DNA of 8,808 nt from Flavobacteriales bacterium (GTDB lineage: Bacteria > Bacteroidota > Bacteroidia > Flavobacteriales_E > Vicingaceae). The DNA is taken from the NCBI GenBank assembly GCA_029262915.1, contig JAJCYN010000391.1:1-8808 (forward strand), read 5' to 3'. The notes beneath the pieces are model-generated. The model was not told where the DNA came from, made no database searches, and saw only the letters and a program-made list of their open reading frames with translations. Both the position numbers and the translations under genes were made by a program. Positions within the stretch are counted from its first letter, which is position 1. Each line of letters begins with the position of its first letter. Positions 1 through 7,630 of the stretch are shown piece after piece.

Positions 1-504
1 TTCGTTAGCAATATTATTTGCAATGATTGCTTTACGTATCAGGTTATTAGCTTGAGAAGCTATTTCGAAAGATTTTATAAAATAATCCATTGACTTTTCA
101 TGATCTCCCATGATACGATAAGTCAACCCAAGAACATTATAGGCTCTACCTATTTTTACAGAATCCTTGTTGGTTTCACCTATTCTTAGACCTTGCAAAC
201 CATATTCTATCCCGTTGTTATAATCTCCTAAAATATGGTAAGAATTGCTCATTTGCATTAAGGCCTTGAACTGCCTATCCTCATCCTTATTTTTCTTAGC
301 TAATCCATAAGCCTTTTCAGCAAACTCAGCAGATTTAAATGCATCATTATAACCTAAGCTGAATGATATCTTTAATAAAAGATCAAATTGCTCCTCATCG
401 GTATTGTGAGTTGACAACTCATTTTTTAAACTATCTATATTATTATTACTTTTAGCTATTAAGCTAAAAGAAAACACAAACAATATTAACGTAAATATTC
501 GCAC
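1..504 (-). CDS. Exported TPR protein, N-terminal part only (runs off left edge)
   Basis: This is a partial gene. An open frame of 168 codons starts at a GTG (502-504) and continues past base 1 without a stop. The first ~18 residues (MRIFTLILFVFSFSLIAKS) look like a signal peptide. Beyond that come TPR-like helices: MSNSY..LGDY at residues 85-95, LGLTY..MGDHEKS at 125-138, and the start of a third unit near 165, spaced 40 residues apart. The motif NNIDSLKNEL just after the signal is typical of Bacteroidota TPR sensor kinases and TPR-HTH proteins, and the kinase at 2810-4783 has the same layout (NVDSLLQTL after its signal). The GTG was chosen because an in-frame stop lies upstream (577-579), there is no in-frame ATG between, and a promoter-like box sits about 40 bases upstream. 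The output domain (kinase, HTH or none) lies outside the window, so the function is unknown. Confidence 0.72.
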   Translation of the reverse strand, partial: MRIFTLILFVFSFSLIAKSNNNIDSLKNELSTHNTDEEQFDLLLKISFSLGYNDAFKSAEFAEKAYGLAKKNKDEDRQFKALMQMSNSYHILGDYNNGIEYGLQGLRIGETNKDSVKIGRAYNVLGLTYRIMGDHEKSMDYFIKSFEIASQANNLIRKAIIANNIANE

Positions 505-541
505 TAACCATTGATATTCAAAGCCATAAGCTAACCTAACG

Positions 542-569
542 CAAATATACCTTAATATTTTTATCCAAA
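542..569 (-). promoter_or_regulatory. Promoter-like element for the TPR gene at the left edge
   Basis: On the minus strand, TATATTTG (549-542) is an exact match to the Bacteroidota -7 consensus TAnnTTTG, and a TTTG (569-566) lies 16 bases upstream as a candidate -33 box. Spacing is slightly short of the usual range. A start about 7 bases downstream would leave a leader of roughly 30 bases before the GTG at 504. It lies in the 84-base gap after the glycosidase stop codon, so the TPR gene can be expressed independently of that gene. Confidence 0.5.
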
Positions 570-588
570 GAGATAATTAATAGTGCAA

Positions 589-2058
589 TCATTTTTTTAC
601 AAATTTTACTGTTTTTTGTCCTGCTAATGAAGTGATTTTCATAAAATAAATACCGGTTGTTAACTCTTCAGTACTAATTACAATAGTTTTTCTATTTGAA
701 ACAGTTTTAGCAATTAGTTCCTGTCCTGTAATATTTACAATAGTTATTGTTGCATCAATTTTGTTGTTAAAATCAATACTAAGTTCATTCAAAACAGGGT
801 TTGGATACATTCCTACTGATTTTAAATCTATGTTTTCATGGACATCTACTGTATTTCCTGGCACACATTGATTAAACAGTAAATAGTTTCTTAATCGTTC
901 ATTTAAACCATCATTCCCTTGAGGGTCCGTTGAAGTATGTCTATATTCATTATAACAATAGTATTGCCAATTCAAATTATTTTGATCAAAAAGATTCATT
1001 AAATCACAAATATATTCATAGCCTTGCATCTGATTGTTATTGTATTCGTAGTTAGCTCTCCATGGAGCCCATTCGCCTATGTTTATAGGGACATTTGCAC
1101 TTTGATAAACTGACATCATGGCCACTAAATCGGTAGCTAACCAACTTTGATTAAAAGGAGTGGCTTGAGTTGCTCCTTCAGCTACAAAAGTTTGTGAAGG
1201 ATCATTATATTGTATTGTTGGAGTACATGATGGATTGTTAAAACACTGCAATGTATATTGTAGAGGGTTATAGTAATGAAAGTCGTACATTACGTTATTA
1301 TCATTGACTAAAAACATTTGCAAATTTAAATTCCAAAAAGGTTTCCAAGTATTATTTGGATTTATTTGACCATAGGCATACTCTACAATAATTAAATGGT
1401 TGTTATCAACTGTTCTAATGGTATCAACAATTCGCTGAGCTAGGTTTTCCCAATTTAAGGTTGTGTCAACAGGTGTAGGTTCATTTAATATATCATAAGC
1501 AGCTATGGTTGTATCATTTACATATCGTTGAGCAATATTGTACCATAAAGCAACTAATCGGTCTTGATTTGCGGCATTCATCCATAAACTTGGTGCATTT
1601 GTACTATTTTGTAAACCTCCTTGAGCAACATGCATATCTAATATTAAATACATATTGTATTGATTTGCCCATATAATATTTTGGTTAATAAAATTCCAGC
1701 CACTCTGTTTGTATATAAAAGGGGTTGCATTGTCTTCAAATTGACGGTAATTCATCGCTATACGGACAGAATTGAATCCTACTTGGCTGGCATCACTGTA
1801 CCAATTTTGGCCTCCAAAAACAGTATCTCTCGGGGTTCCTAAATCGTTTGGATCATCAAAAAACCAATTAGAACCAGGAATATTTGTATCTTCTAACCAA
1901 AAATCATTAAAATTAATACCTCGTAAATTTATTTTTGTATTGTTGGCATAGTGAATTAAATCCTGCCCATTAGCGTGAATAAAATCTTGAGGATTTTGTG
2001 CCTTTAAAACAGAGGAAATTAAAGTAATAACTAAAAGTGTAAATAGTATTTTTTTCAT
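589..2058 (-). CDS. Secreted glycoside hydrolase family 5 (cellulase-type) with T9SS sorting domain
   Basis: A 489-residue secreted glycosidase. Residues 1-20 form a signal peptide (MKKILFTLLVITLISSVLKA, cut before Q21). Residues ~25-395 fit the GH5 (beta/alpha)8 barrel: the strand-2 Arg in NSVRIAMNY (R99), His143 in DMHVAQGG, the acid/base motif YDILNEP (N192, E193), the FHYYNP strand (H261, Y263), and the nucleophile in NIGEWAP (E329). Both catalytic glutamates and their usual partners are present, so the enzyme should be active as a retaining endo-beta-glycanase. The sequence alone does not separate cellulose, mannan or other beta-glucans. Residues ~412-489 are a type A T9SS sorting domain, with MYPNPV near 417-422, a beta-rich body (GIYFMKI) and a Lys-rich end. 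The enzyme is therefore expected to cross the outer membrane and be anchored or released. No SusC/SusD genes are adjacent. It follows a response regulator by 102 bases, with a hairpin between. Confidence 0.9.
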   Translation of the reverse strand: MKKILFTLLVITLISSVLKAQNPQDFIHANGQDLIHYANNTKINLRGINFNDFWLEDTNIPGSNWFFDDPNDLGTPRDTVFGGQNWYSDASQVGFNSVRIAMNYRQFEDNATPFIYKQSGWNFINQNIIWANQYNMYLILDMHVAQGGLQNSTNAPSLWMNAANQDRLVALWYNIAQRYVNDTTIAAYDILNEPTPVDTTLNWENLAQRIVDTIRTVDNNHLIIVEYAYGQINPNNTWKPFWNLNLQMFLVNDNNVMYDFHYYNPLQYTLQCFNNPSCTPTIQYNDPSQTFVAEGATQATPFNQSWLATDLVAMMSVYQSANVPINIGEWAPWRANYEYNNNQMQGYEYICDLMNLFDQNNLNWQYYCYNEYRHTSTDPQGNDGLNERLRNYLLFNQCVPGNTVDVHENIDLKSVGMYPNPVLNELSIDFNNKIDATITIVNITGQELIAKTVSNRKTIVISTEELTTGIYFMKITSLAGQKTVKFVKK

Positions 2059-2077
2059 GTTGTATTTTTTTATTTAA

Positions 2078-2108
2078 CAAAGTTTTAAATTTTATGGTAT
2101 CGGCACAA
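2078..2108 (-). promoter_or_regulatory. Weak promoter-like element before the glycosidase
   Basis: On the minus strand, TTG (2108-2106), 20 bases, then AAACTTTG (2085-2078) resembles the Bacteroidota TTG / TAnnTTTG pattern, except that the leading TA is AA. It lies 20 bases before the ATG and downstream of the hairpin at 2140-2157, where a promoter for the glycosidase would be expected. The -7 match is imperfect, so this is only a candidate. Confidence 0.25.
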
Positions 2109-2139
2109 TACTCCTTTAGGATGAATTGGAAATGAATAA

Positions 2140-2157
2140 ATCCCTCTTTAAAGGGAT
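2140..2157 (-). terminator. Small hairpin after the response regulator
   Basis: A perfect 6-bp stem (ATCCCT / AGGGAT) with a 6-base loop begins 3 bases past the response-regulator stop codon. It is followed on the minus strand by TTATTCATTTCC, a poor T-run. It may act as a weak terminator or 3' stabiliser that separates the two-component genes from the glycosidase. With so short a stem and tail, partial read-through is likely. Confidence 0.4.
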
Positions 2158-2160
2158 GGC

Positions 2161-2817
2161 TTAATCTACTAAACCATTAAAAACAGCATATTTTACCAAA
2201 CCTGCCAAATTTTTAACTTTTAGTTTAGAAATTAAGTGTTTGCGATGTGTTTTCACAGTAAATTCTGATATAGATAATTGATTAGCTATTTCTTTGGTAG
2301 TAAATTCTTTGGTAATTAGTCTTAAAATTTCTGTTTCACGAACAGTTAATTTTTTGTCTGGTTTTAAAAAAGTATCTGTATATGTTTCTTTTGTTGCTGC
2401 ATTAATTAAATTTAAAGCAACATCACCACTAAAATATTTTTCTCCATCACACACAGTTTCTATAGCGGTTTCTAATTCATTTTTATCAGTATTTTTTAAC
2501 ACATAACCATTAATTCCAATTCCAATTAATTGGGTAACTAGTTCCTTTTCAATATAACTGGTTAGAATAATAATTTTCGTCTGAGGATATTTTAAAGTAA
2601 TTATTCTCGCACTTTCAATACCATTTAATTCAGGCATATTAATGTCTAATAAAACAACATCAAAATAGTTGTTTTTAAGTTGTTGAAGTGTTTCTTTTCC
2701 GTTGTTTGCTGTTGCTCTTACATTTATATATGGGTGATCTTTAAACATAGCTATTAATCCATCAATAAACATTTGATGATCATCTGCAATTATTATGTTT
2801 ATAACCTTTTTAGTCAT
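2161..2817 (-). CDS. NarL/LuxR-family response regulator
   Basis: A 218-residue two-domain response regulator of usual length. The receiver domain (about 5-125) has the acidic pair D12-D13 in IIIADDH, the phospho-acceptor D58 in LLDINMPELNG, the switch Thr86 in IILTS, and the conserved Lys108 in YVLKN. The output domain (about 153-218) is a LuxR/GerE helix-turn-helix: LTVRETEILRLI, then TTKEIANQLSISEFTVKTHRKHLISKL. All key residues are intact, so it should be a phosphorylation-activated DNA-binding regulator. Its ATG lies inside the end of the upstream histidine kinase gene (shared ATGACTAA), so the two are translationally coupled and are almost surely cognate partners. The target genes are not shown by the sequence. 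The glycosidase immediately downstream is one candidate, and self-regulation of the operon is another. Confidence 0.95.
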   Translation of the reverse strand: MTKKVINIIIADDHQMFIDGLIAMFKDHPYINVRATANNGKETLQQLKNNYFDVVLLDINMPELNGIESARIITLKYPQTKIIILTSYIEKELVTQLIGIGINGYVLKNTDKNELETAIETVCDGEKYFSGDVALNLINAATKETYTDTFLKPDKKLTVRETEILRLITKEFTTKEIANQLSISEFTVKTHRKHLISKLKVKNLAGLVKYAVFNGLVD

Positions 2818-4783
2818 TACTTTTACTTAATGGAATTTCTATAACAATAGTACACCCTTTTCCTGAATTAGATTCAAAAACTGTTTTTCCTCCTAAATAA
2901 GTGATTCTTGATATTATATTTTTAAGACCTAATCCTTTTTTTATTGTATTAGGATTAAAACCCTTTCCATCATCCTCAATAATTAAAGAAATACTTAAAT
3001 CGTCTTTCATTATTTGGATGTTTACATTTTTAGCATTAGCATGTTTTGTAATATTGTTTACCGCTTCTTGAATTACTCTATAAATAATAATTTCTATAGT
3101 ATCTTTTAAACGAGTATTTAACTCAATACACTCAAAAGCAATATTAAAAGTGTTGTTTTCATCCACTTTAGTTATAAAATCATTAATAGCAGCCTTCAAC
3201 CCTAATTGAACTAAAATTCCTGGCATCATATTATGTGAAATCGTTCTTAAATCTGAACAAACTTCATCCACTAAAGAAATTGAATTGCTTAACAACTGTG
3301 TATCAGAATTGGTTAATTGATGTTGAACAGTGTCTAAATTTATTTTTACAGTTGACATTAAACTACCTAATCCATCATGTAATTCAGATGCAATTCGTTT
3401 TCGTTCATCTTCTTGAGCATTAACAATGGCATTTAATAATTCTTCTTGTTGATTATTTATTTTATCCATTAAAATTTGGCGTTCCTCCAATTGTTTCTTT
3501 TGTTTTTTTAATCTGTTACGATTGAACAATAGAAAGAGAAGGAGTGATATCAATAATCCTCCAAATATTATAATATAGCGAAGCATTTTTTCTCTAGTAA
3601 GTTGCAATTCTTTTACTTCATTTTGTTGTTCAAGAATAGCAATCGATTGTTCTTTTTTTTCAGACTCGTATTTTGCTTCCATTTCACCTAATTGCTTAGA
3701 AGTTTTTATTTGGAATAAACTATCCTTCATTACATCATACTGAATTTGGTATTGATAAGCTTTCTGATAGTTACCTAATAGCCCATATATATCTGCCAAT
3801 AATTTAGCAGCATCTTTTATATTATCAGGAATCCCTGCTGATTCACTTAACCTTAAAGCTCTTTCTCCATAACTGAGTGCTTTTTCGTAACTGCCTTGTC
3901 TCATTAATATATCCCCAACATTGTTAATTGTTTGAGAGAGATTAACACTATCGCCTATTTCTTCTTTTATCTTTATACTCGCATGGTAATAGAATAACGC
4001 ACTATCTGTATTTTCTTGAGCATCATACAACCCACCTATATTGTTGAGGGTAATTCCAATACCTTGTTTCCAATCAATTTCTTTTTTAATAGTAATACTT
4101 TGATTGAAAAACCATAAGGCACTATCTAGCTGACCAGTCAATTGTTTAATGTGACCAATGTTGTTTAAAGATTCAGCTATATCATGTTTGGCATTTTTTT
4201 CTTTTCTTATTTTGAGTGCTTTTCTGTAATACTTTAATGCCAATTTATATTGAGCTTCTGTATCATAAACAAACCCAATGTTATTGAATAAACGGGCAAT
4301 CTGTAAAGGCTGTTTTAATTTTTCATACATCTTGAGTGCTTTAAAATAAGTTTTTAAAGCCTTTTGCAATTTACCTTCTCGCTGCAAAACATAAGCAATA
4401 TTGTTCAAATCGCTTGCTATATCTTCTTTACTATTAAGCTTTCTATCTATTAACAAGCATTTATTAAAATAGTAGGCTGAAGAATCATAAAGCCCTTTAT
4501 TCATAAAGTAAAAACCTATCTCATTTAAAGCATAAGCTTCCCCTTCTCTATAATTATTATTTTTTGCTATATGCAAAGATTTAGTAGCAAAACTGAGTGC
4601 TTTTTCTCTGTCATTATTTTGAAACTGGGATGCGAGTTGATTCAGTAAGTCAATATATTCTTTGCTGTTTGTATCTAAATTTTGTAATGTTTGAAGTAAA
4701 GAATCTACATTTTTAGAATTCTGAGGGTAAGAATAATTTGAAAAGAAAATTATTAAGGATATGGTGGTTATGAATTTTATCAT
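2810..4783 (-). CDS. TPR-containing sensor histidine kinase (HisKA_3 type)
   Basis: A 657-residue sensor kinase. Residues 1-21 form a signal peptide (ends SYPQ). Residues ~45-350 are a TPR array with an exact 40-residue period: the helix-A motifs LNEIG, LNNIA, FNNIG, LNNIG, LNNIG and INNVG end at 90, 130, 170, 210, 250 and 290, and DAAKLLA follows at 330. A coiled-coil-like stretch (~360-398) leads to one membrane helix (~401-420), then a second charged coiled coil (421-455). The HisKA_3 dimerisation helix holds the phospho-acceptor H469 in ELHDGLG. The HATPase_c domain has the N box (EAVNN, N576/N577), the G1 box EDDGKGF (603-609) and the G2 box GLGLKNI (617-623). The TPR region should lie outside the inner membrane and sense a protein or peptide ligand, which is unknown. 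It overlaps the response-regulator start by 8 bases and begins 33 bases after the E1 gene. Confidence 0.94.
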   Translation of the reverse strand: MIKFITTISLIIFFSNYSYPQNSKNVDSLLQTLQNLDTNSKEYIDLLNQLASQFQNNDREKALSFATKSLHIAKNNNYREGEAYALNEIGFYFMNKGLYDSSAYYFNKCLLIDRKLNSKEDIASDLNNIAYVLQREGKLQKALKTYFKALKMYEKLKQPLQIARLFNNIGFVYDTEAQYKLALKYYRKALKIRKEKNAKHDIAESLNNIGHIKQLTGQLDSALWFFNQSITIKKEIDWKQGIGITLNNIGGLYDAQENTDSALFYYHASIKIKEEIGDSVNLSQTINNVGDILMRQGSYEKALSYGERALRLSESAGIPDNIKDAAKLLADIYGLLGNYQKAYQYQIQYDVMKDSLFQIKTSKQLGEMEAKYESEKKEQSIAILEQQNEVKELQLTREKMLRYIIIFGGLLISLLLFLLFNRNRLKKQKKQLEERQILMDKINNQQEELLNAIVNAQEDERKRIASELHDGLGSLMSTVKINLDTVQHQLTNSDTQLLSNSISLVDEVCSDLRTISHNMMPGILVQLGLKAAINDFITKVDENNTFNIAFECIELNTRLKDTIEIIIYRVIQEAVNNITKHANAKNVNIQIMKDDLSISLIIEDDGKGFNPNTIKKGLGLKNIISRITYLGGKTVFESNSGKGCTIVIEIPLSKSND

Positions 4784-4816
4784 AAAAAATAAATGTACAA
4801 CACATAAAAGTAAAGA

Positions 4817-7231
4817 TTAATAAACCCTAGGAAACTGTTCTTCATCCACTTCATTCATAATTGAATAAACGGCATCAAAAATATCTTCGGCATTTGGTTT
4901 AGAAAAATAATCTCCATCTGTACCGTAAGCTGGTCGATGAGATCGAGATGACAATGTAATTGGCATCGAATCTAGATGAAAATATCCTTTTTGTTCTACT
5001 AATATTTTATCTAAAATATATGCTGAAGCTCCTCCAGGAACATCTTCATCAACAATCAATAACCGATTTGTTTTTTCTAATGACTCAACTATTGAATGAT
5101 TAATATCAAAAGGTAGTAAAGTTCTTACATCAATTAACTCTGCAGAAATACCAACTTCTTGTAATTGTTTAACAGATTGTAATGCGATGTTACAAGTCGA
5201 ACCATAAGATACGATGGTAATGTCTGTCCCTTCAGTTAACACTTCTGTAATACCTAAAGGAGTAGTAAACGCTCCTAAGTTCTCTGGCATTTTTTCTTTT
5301 GTACGATAACCGTTTAATGGCTCTATCACTATTCCCGGATCATCTCCTTTCAATAGTAAATTATAAAACCCAGCAGCTTGTGTTAAATTTCTTGGAACAC
5401 AAACATACATTCCCCTTACTGCATTAATAATCATTCCCATTGGAGAACCTGAATGCCAAATCCCTTCCAATCGATGTCCACGAGTACGAATAATCAATGG
5501 TGCTTTTTGTCCTCCTTTTGTTCTGTACTGTAATGTGGATAGATCATCACTTAATACCTGAATGCAATACAATAAATAATCTAAGTATTGAATTTCGGCA
5601 ATTGGACGTAACCCCCTTAAAGCCATTCCAATTCCTTGTCCTACAATAGTATTTTCTCTAATTCCAGTATCAGAAACTCTTAATTCGCCATATTTTTCTT
5701 GTAATCCTTCTAAACCTTGATTTACTCCTCCTATTTTACCAGCATCTTCTCCAAAAATTAATAGCTCCGGATATTTCTCAAAGAGTTTATCAAAATTGTC
5801 TCTTAGCACTACCCTTCCATCTTCCTCCTTATCAGACAAAACAGGTTCAACTCCTTCTACTTTCATTGAAGAAGTTTCAAACTCAGAATATAAAGTTGAG
5901 CTATACCTGTCGTAATTTGCTTTTTGAGCTTTAGATAACCAATCTGATAATTCTTGTTTTACTGGAATACTTTCCGCTCGAACAATTCTCAATACTTGCT
6001 TTGCTGTAGCAATAATATCTTTTCTAATGGGTTCTGTATTATTTTTTAAACTCGAAATTAATGGGCTAATAAAAGAAGCATTATCACTTGCTCCTGCAAG
6101 TTGTTCTAACAAAGCAACAATTTCAGTTTGCTCTTCCTTAATTGGATTTAAGTAAGCTGCCCAAGCAGCACGTTTTTGACCAGAAACTTCTTTCTTTCCT
6201 TCTTTCTCTATAGCATCTAACTCTTCAATAGTTGCTATTTTATTCTCTTCAATCCATTCTCTAAATTTCTTAACACAACAGTATTCTAATTCCCATTCTA
6301 ATCTTTCTTTGGATTTATACCTTTCGTGAGATCCAGAAGTAGAATGTCCTTGCGGTTGTGTTACTTCTTCTACGTGAACTAAAACAGGACAATGTTCTTC
6401 ACGAGCAATTTTCACTGCTTTTTCATAGGTATCAATTAAAGCTGGATAATCCCAAGCTTTTACGTTAAATATTTCAAAACCGTTAGTTTCTTTTTCTCTC
6501 TGAAATCCTTTTAAGATTTCTGAAATGCTTTCTTTAGTTGTTTGATATTTTTTAGGAACAGAAATTCCTTGTCCATCATCCCAAACCGACATTACAATCG
6601 GGACTTGTAAAACCCCCATTGCATTTATTGCTTCCCAAAATGGCCCTTCTGAAGTACTCGCATCGCCTATTGTTCCAAAAGCAACTTCGTTTCCTTTATT
6701 AGAGAACTGAGTAAAATCAGCCAAATCTTTATTGTTTCTATACACTTTAGATGCCTGCCCTAATCCTAATAAACGTGCCATTTGACCTGCTGTTGGAGAA
6801 ATATCGGAAGATGAATTTTTCATCTTGGTTAAATCTTTCCAGCTTCCATCTTCATTTAAACTTCTTGTTCCAAAATGTCCATTCATTGATCTTCCTGCAG
6901 AAGAAGGTTCTGCAATTATATCGGTATGAGCATATAATTGTGCAAAAAATTCTTGAATGGTGAGTTGGTCAATTGCCATCATTAAAGTTTGGTCACGATA
7001 ATAACCTGATCTAAAATCTCCGTCTTTAAACTGTTTGGCTAAAGCAATTTGAGGTAGCTCTTTACCATCTCCAAAAATTCCAAATTTTGCTTTACCAGTC
7101 AACACCTCTCTTCTTCCTAAATAGGAAGTTTCTCTACTCATATAAACCAAACGGTAGTCTCCAAGAACAGTTTCTTTAAATTGATCTTTAGATATTTTAG
7201 TGGATATTTTTTCTACAGTTTCGTTACTCAT
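4817..7231 (-). CDS. 2-oxoacid (branched-chain type) dehydrogenase E1, fused alpha-beta subunits
   Basis: An 804-residue thiamine-diphosphate enzyme that joins, in one chain, what are usually two proteins. The alpha part (about 20-330) has the TPP/Mg segment GTIGDASTSEGPFWEAIN (187-203) leading into VWDDGQGISVP (216-226), and the loop QGHSTSGSHERYKS (294-307), closest to the HSTS loop of branched-chain E1 alpha. A helical linker of roughly 330-470 follows. The beta part (about 473-795) has FGEDAG (493-498), SDTGIRENTIVGQGIGMALRG (520-540), HSGSP (593-597) and VDEDVPGG (727-734), all transketolase-type E1 beta motifs. It should decarboxylate a 2-oxoacid and pass the acyl group to a lipoyl E2 in the cytoplasm. 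Branched-chain 2-oxoacids are the likeliest substrate, but pyruvate cannot be excluded. E2 and E3 are not in the window. The ATG start gives a normal N-terminus. The gene is transcribed divergently from the bTHX-like gene across a 146-base gap. Confidence 0.9.
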   Translation of the reverse strand: MSNETVEKISTKISKDQFKETVLGDYRLVYMSRETSYLGRREVLTGKAKFGIFGDGKELPQIALAKQFKDGDFRSGYYRDQTLMMAIDQLTIQEFFAQLYAHTDIIAEPSSAGRSMNGHFGTRSLNEDGSWKDLTKMKNSSSDISPTAGQMARLLGLGQASKVYRNNKDLADFTQFSNKGNEVAFGTIGDASTSEGPFWEAINAMGVLQVPIVMSVWDDGQGISVPKKYQTTKESISEILKGFQREKETNGFEIFNVKAWDYPALIDTYEKAVKIAREEHCPVLVHVEEVTQPQGHSTSGSHERYKSKERLEWELEYCCVKKFREWIEENKIATIEELDAIEKEGKKEVSGQKRAAWAAYLNPIKEEQTEIVALLEQLAGASDNASFISPLISSLKNNTEPIRKDIIATAKQVLRIVRAESIPVKQELSDWLSKAQKANYDRYSSTLYSEFETSSMKVEGVEPVLSDKEEDGRVVLRDNFDKLFEKYPELLIFGEDAGKIGGVNQGLEGLQEKYGELRVSDTGIRENTIVGQGIGMALRGLRPIAEIQYLDYLLYCIQVLSDDLSTLQYRTKGGQKAPLIIRTRGHRLEGIWHSGSPMGMIINAVRGMYVCVPRNLTQAAGFYNLLLKGDDPGIVIEPLNGYRTKEKMPENLGAFTTPLGITEVLTEGTDITIVSYGSTCNIALQSVKQLQEVGISAELIDVRTLLPFDINHSIVESLEKTNRLLIVDEDVPGGASAYILDKILVEQKGYFHLDSMPITLSSRSHRPAYGTDGDYFSKPNAEDIFDAVYSIMNEVDEEQFPRVY

Positions 7232-7316
7232 TCCCTATTTTATTTTTCAGAAGTTATCTAAAAATTTCTTACAACCTCTTTTTGAAGTGTTGCGAAGTTA
7301 AGCAATTATTCCTTTT

Positions 7317-7343
7317 TTTGGAAGTGCTTTTTATCTATATTTG
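7317..7343 (+). promoter_or_regulatory. Promoter-like element for the bTHX-like gene
   Basis: TATATTTG (7336-7343) matches the Bacteroidota -7 consensus TAnnTTTG exactly. The candidate -33 element is the TTTG (7317-7320) that ends a T-run, 15 bases upstream, which is shorter than the usual spacing. A start about 7 bases past the box would leave a leader of about 28 bases before the ATG at 7378. It lies in the 146-base divergent region (7232-7377), where no equally clear box was found for the E1 gene on the other strand. Confidence 0.5.
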
Positions 7344-7377
7344 TTCCTACTGATAATTACAACTAACAAATACGTAT

Positions 7378-7626
7378 ATGGGAAAAGGCGATAAAAATAC
7401 TGAAAAAGGAAAAATTTCATCTGGTTCTTATGGAGTTACAAGAAAAAGAAAAAAGAAAGCTGCATTTATAGCTAAACCAAAAGCAAAAAAGGCTGCTCCA
7501 AAAACAGCAGAAGTTGAAGAAACTACTAAAACTCCTGCTAAAAAAACCGTAACTAAAAAACCAGCAGCTAAAAAAACTCCTGCTAAAAAAGCCCCCACTA
7601 AGAAAAAGCCAACAGCTAAAAAATAA
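7378..7626 (+). CDS. thx: Ribosomal protein bTHX with histone H1-like lysine-rich tail
   Basis: An 82-residue, very basic protein. Residues 1-27 (MGKGDKNTEKGKISSGSYGV, then TRKRKKK) align without gaps to the small-subunit protein Thx, whose Thermus form begins [20 protein letters not shown] and is only about 26 residues long. That peptide packs in the head of the 30S subunit. Residues 28-82 are an added tail with 19 Lys in 55 positions, built of five-residue units ending in KK (TPAKK, TVTKK, PAAKK, TPAKK, APTKK, PTAKK between 52 and 82). This resembles bacterial histone H1-like nucleoid proteins. A short acidic patch (AEVEETT, 44-50) separates two basic stretches. An automatic annotation might call it a histone H1-like or hypothetical protein, but the N-terminus favours bTHX. 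It has its own promoter-like box and strong terminator, so it is monocistronic. Confidence 0.82.
   Translation: MGKGDKNTEKGKISSGSYGVTRKRKKKAAFIAKPKAKKAAPKTAEVEETTKTPAKKTVTKKPAAKKTPAKKAPTKKKPTAKK
7528..7590 (+). repeat. 18-bp direct repeat within the bTHX tail
   Basis: AAAACTCCTGCTAAAAAA occurs at 7528-7545 and again at 7573-7590, 45 bases (15 codons) apart and in the same frame. Both copies encode (K)TPAKK. Further partial copies (GCAGCTAAAAAA, ACAGCTAAAAAA) lie nearby. This is an expandable codon-level repeat, so tail length may vary between strains through slippage or recombination. Confidence 0.75.
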
Positions 7627-7630
7627 AACT

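Noticed and set aside
1660..1842. Plus-strand open frame inside the glycosidase gene
   Set aside because: It lies wholly within a well-supported GH5 gene on the other strand and shows no domain of its own. The same applies to plus-strand frames at 2294-2506, 3235-3423 and 6751-6963.
4793..4805. ATGT/ACAT hairpin between the E1 and kinase genes, followed by T-rich sequence
   Set aside because: Only a 4-bp A/T-rich stem; too weak to call a terminator.
7284..7326. Three GAAGTG/GAAGTT words in the divergent E1/bTHX intergenic region (7284, 7294, 7321)
   Set aside because: Six-base words with irregular spacing (10 and 27 bases) and no symmetry; not enough to propose a regulator site.
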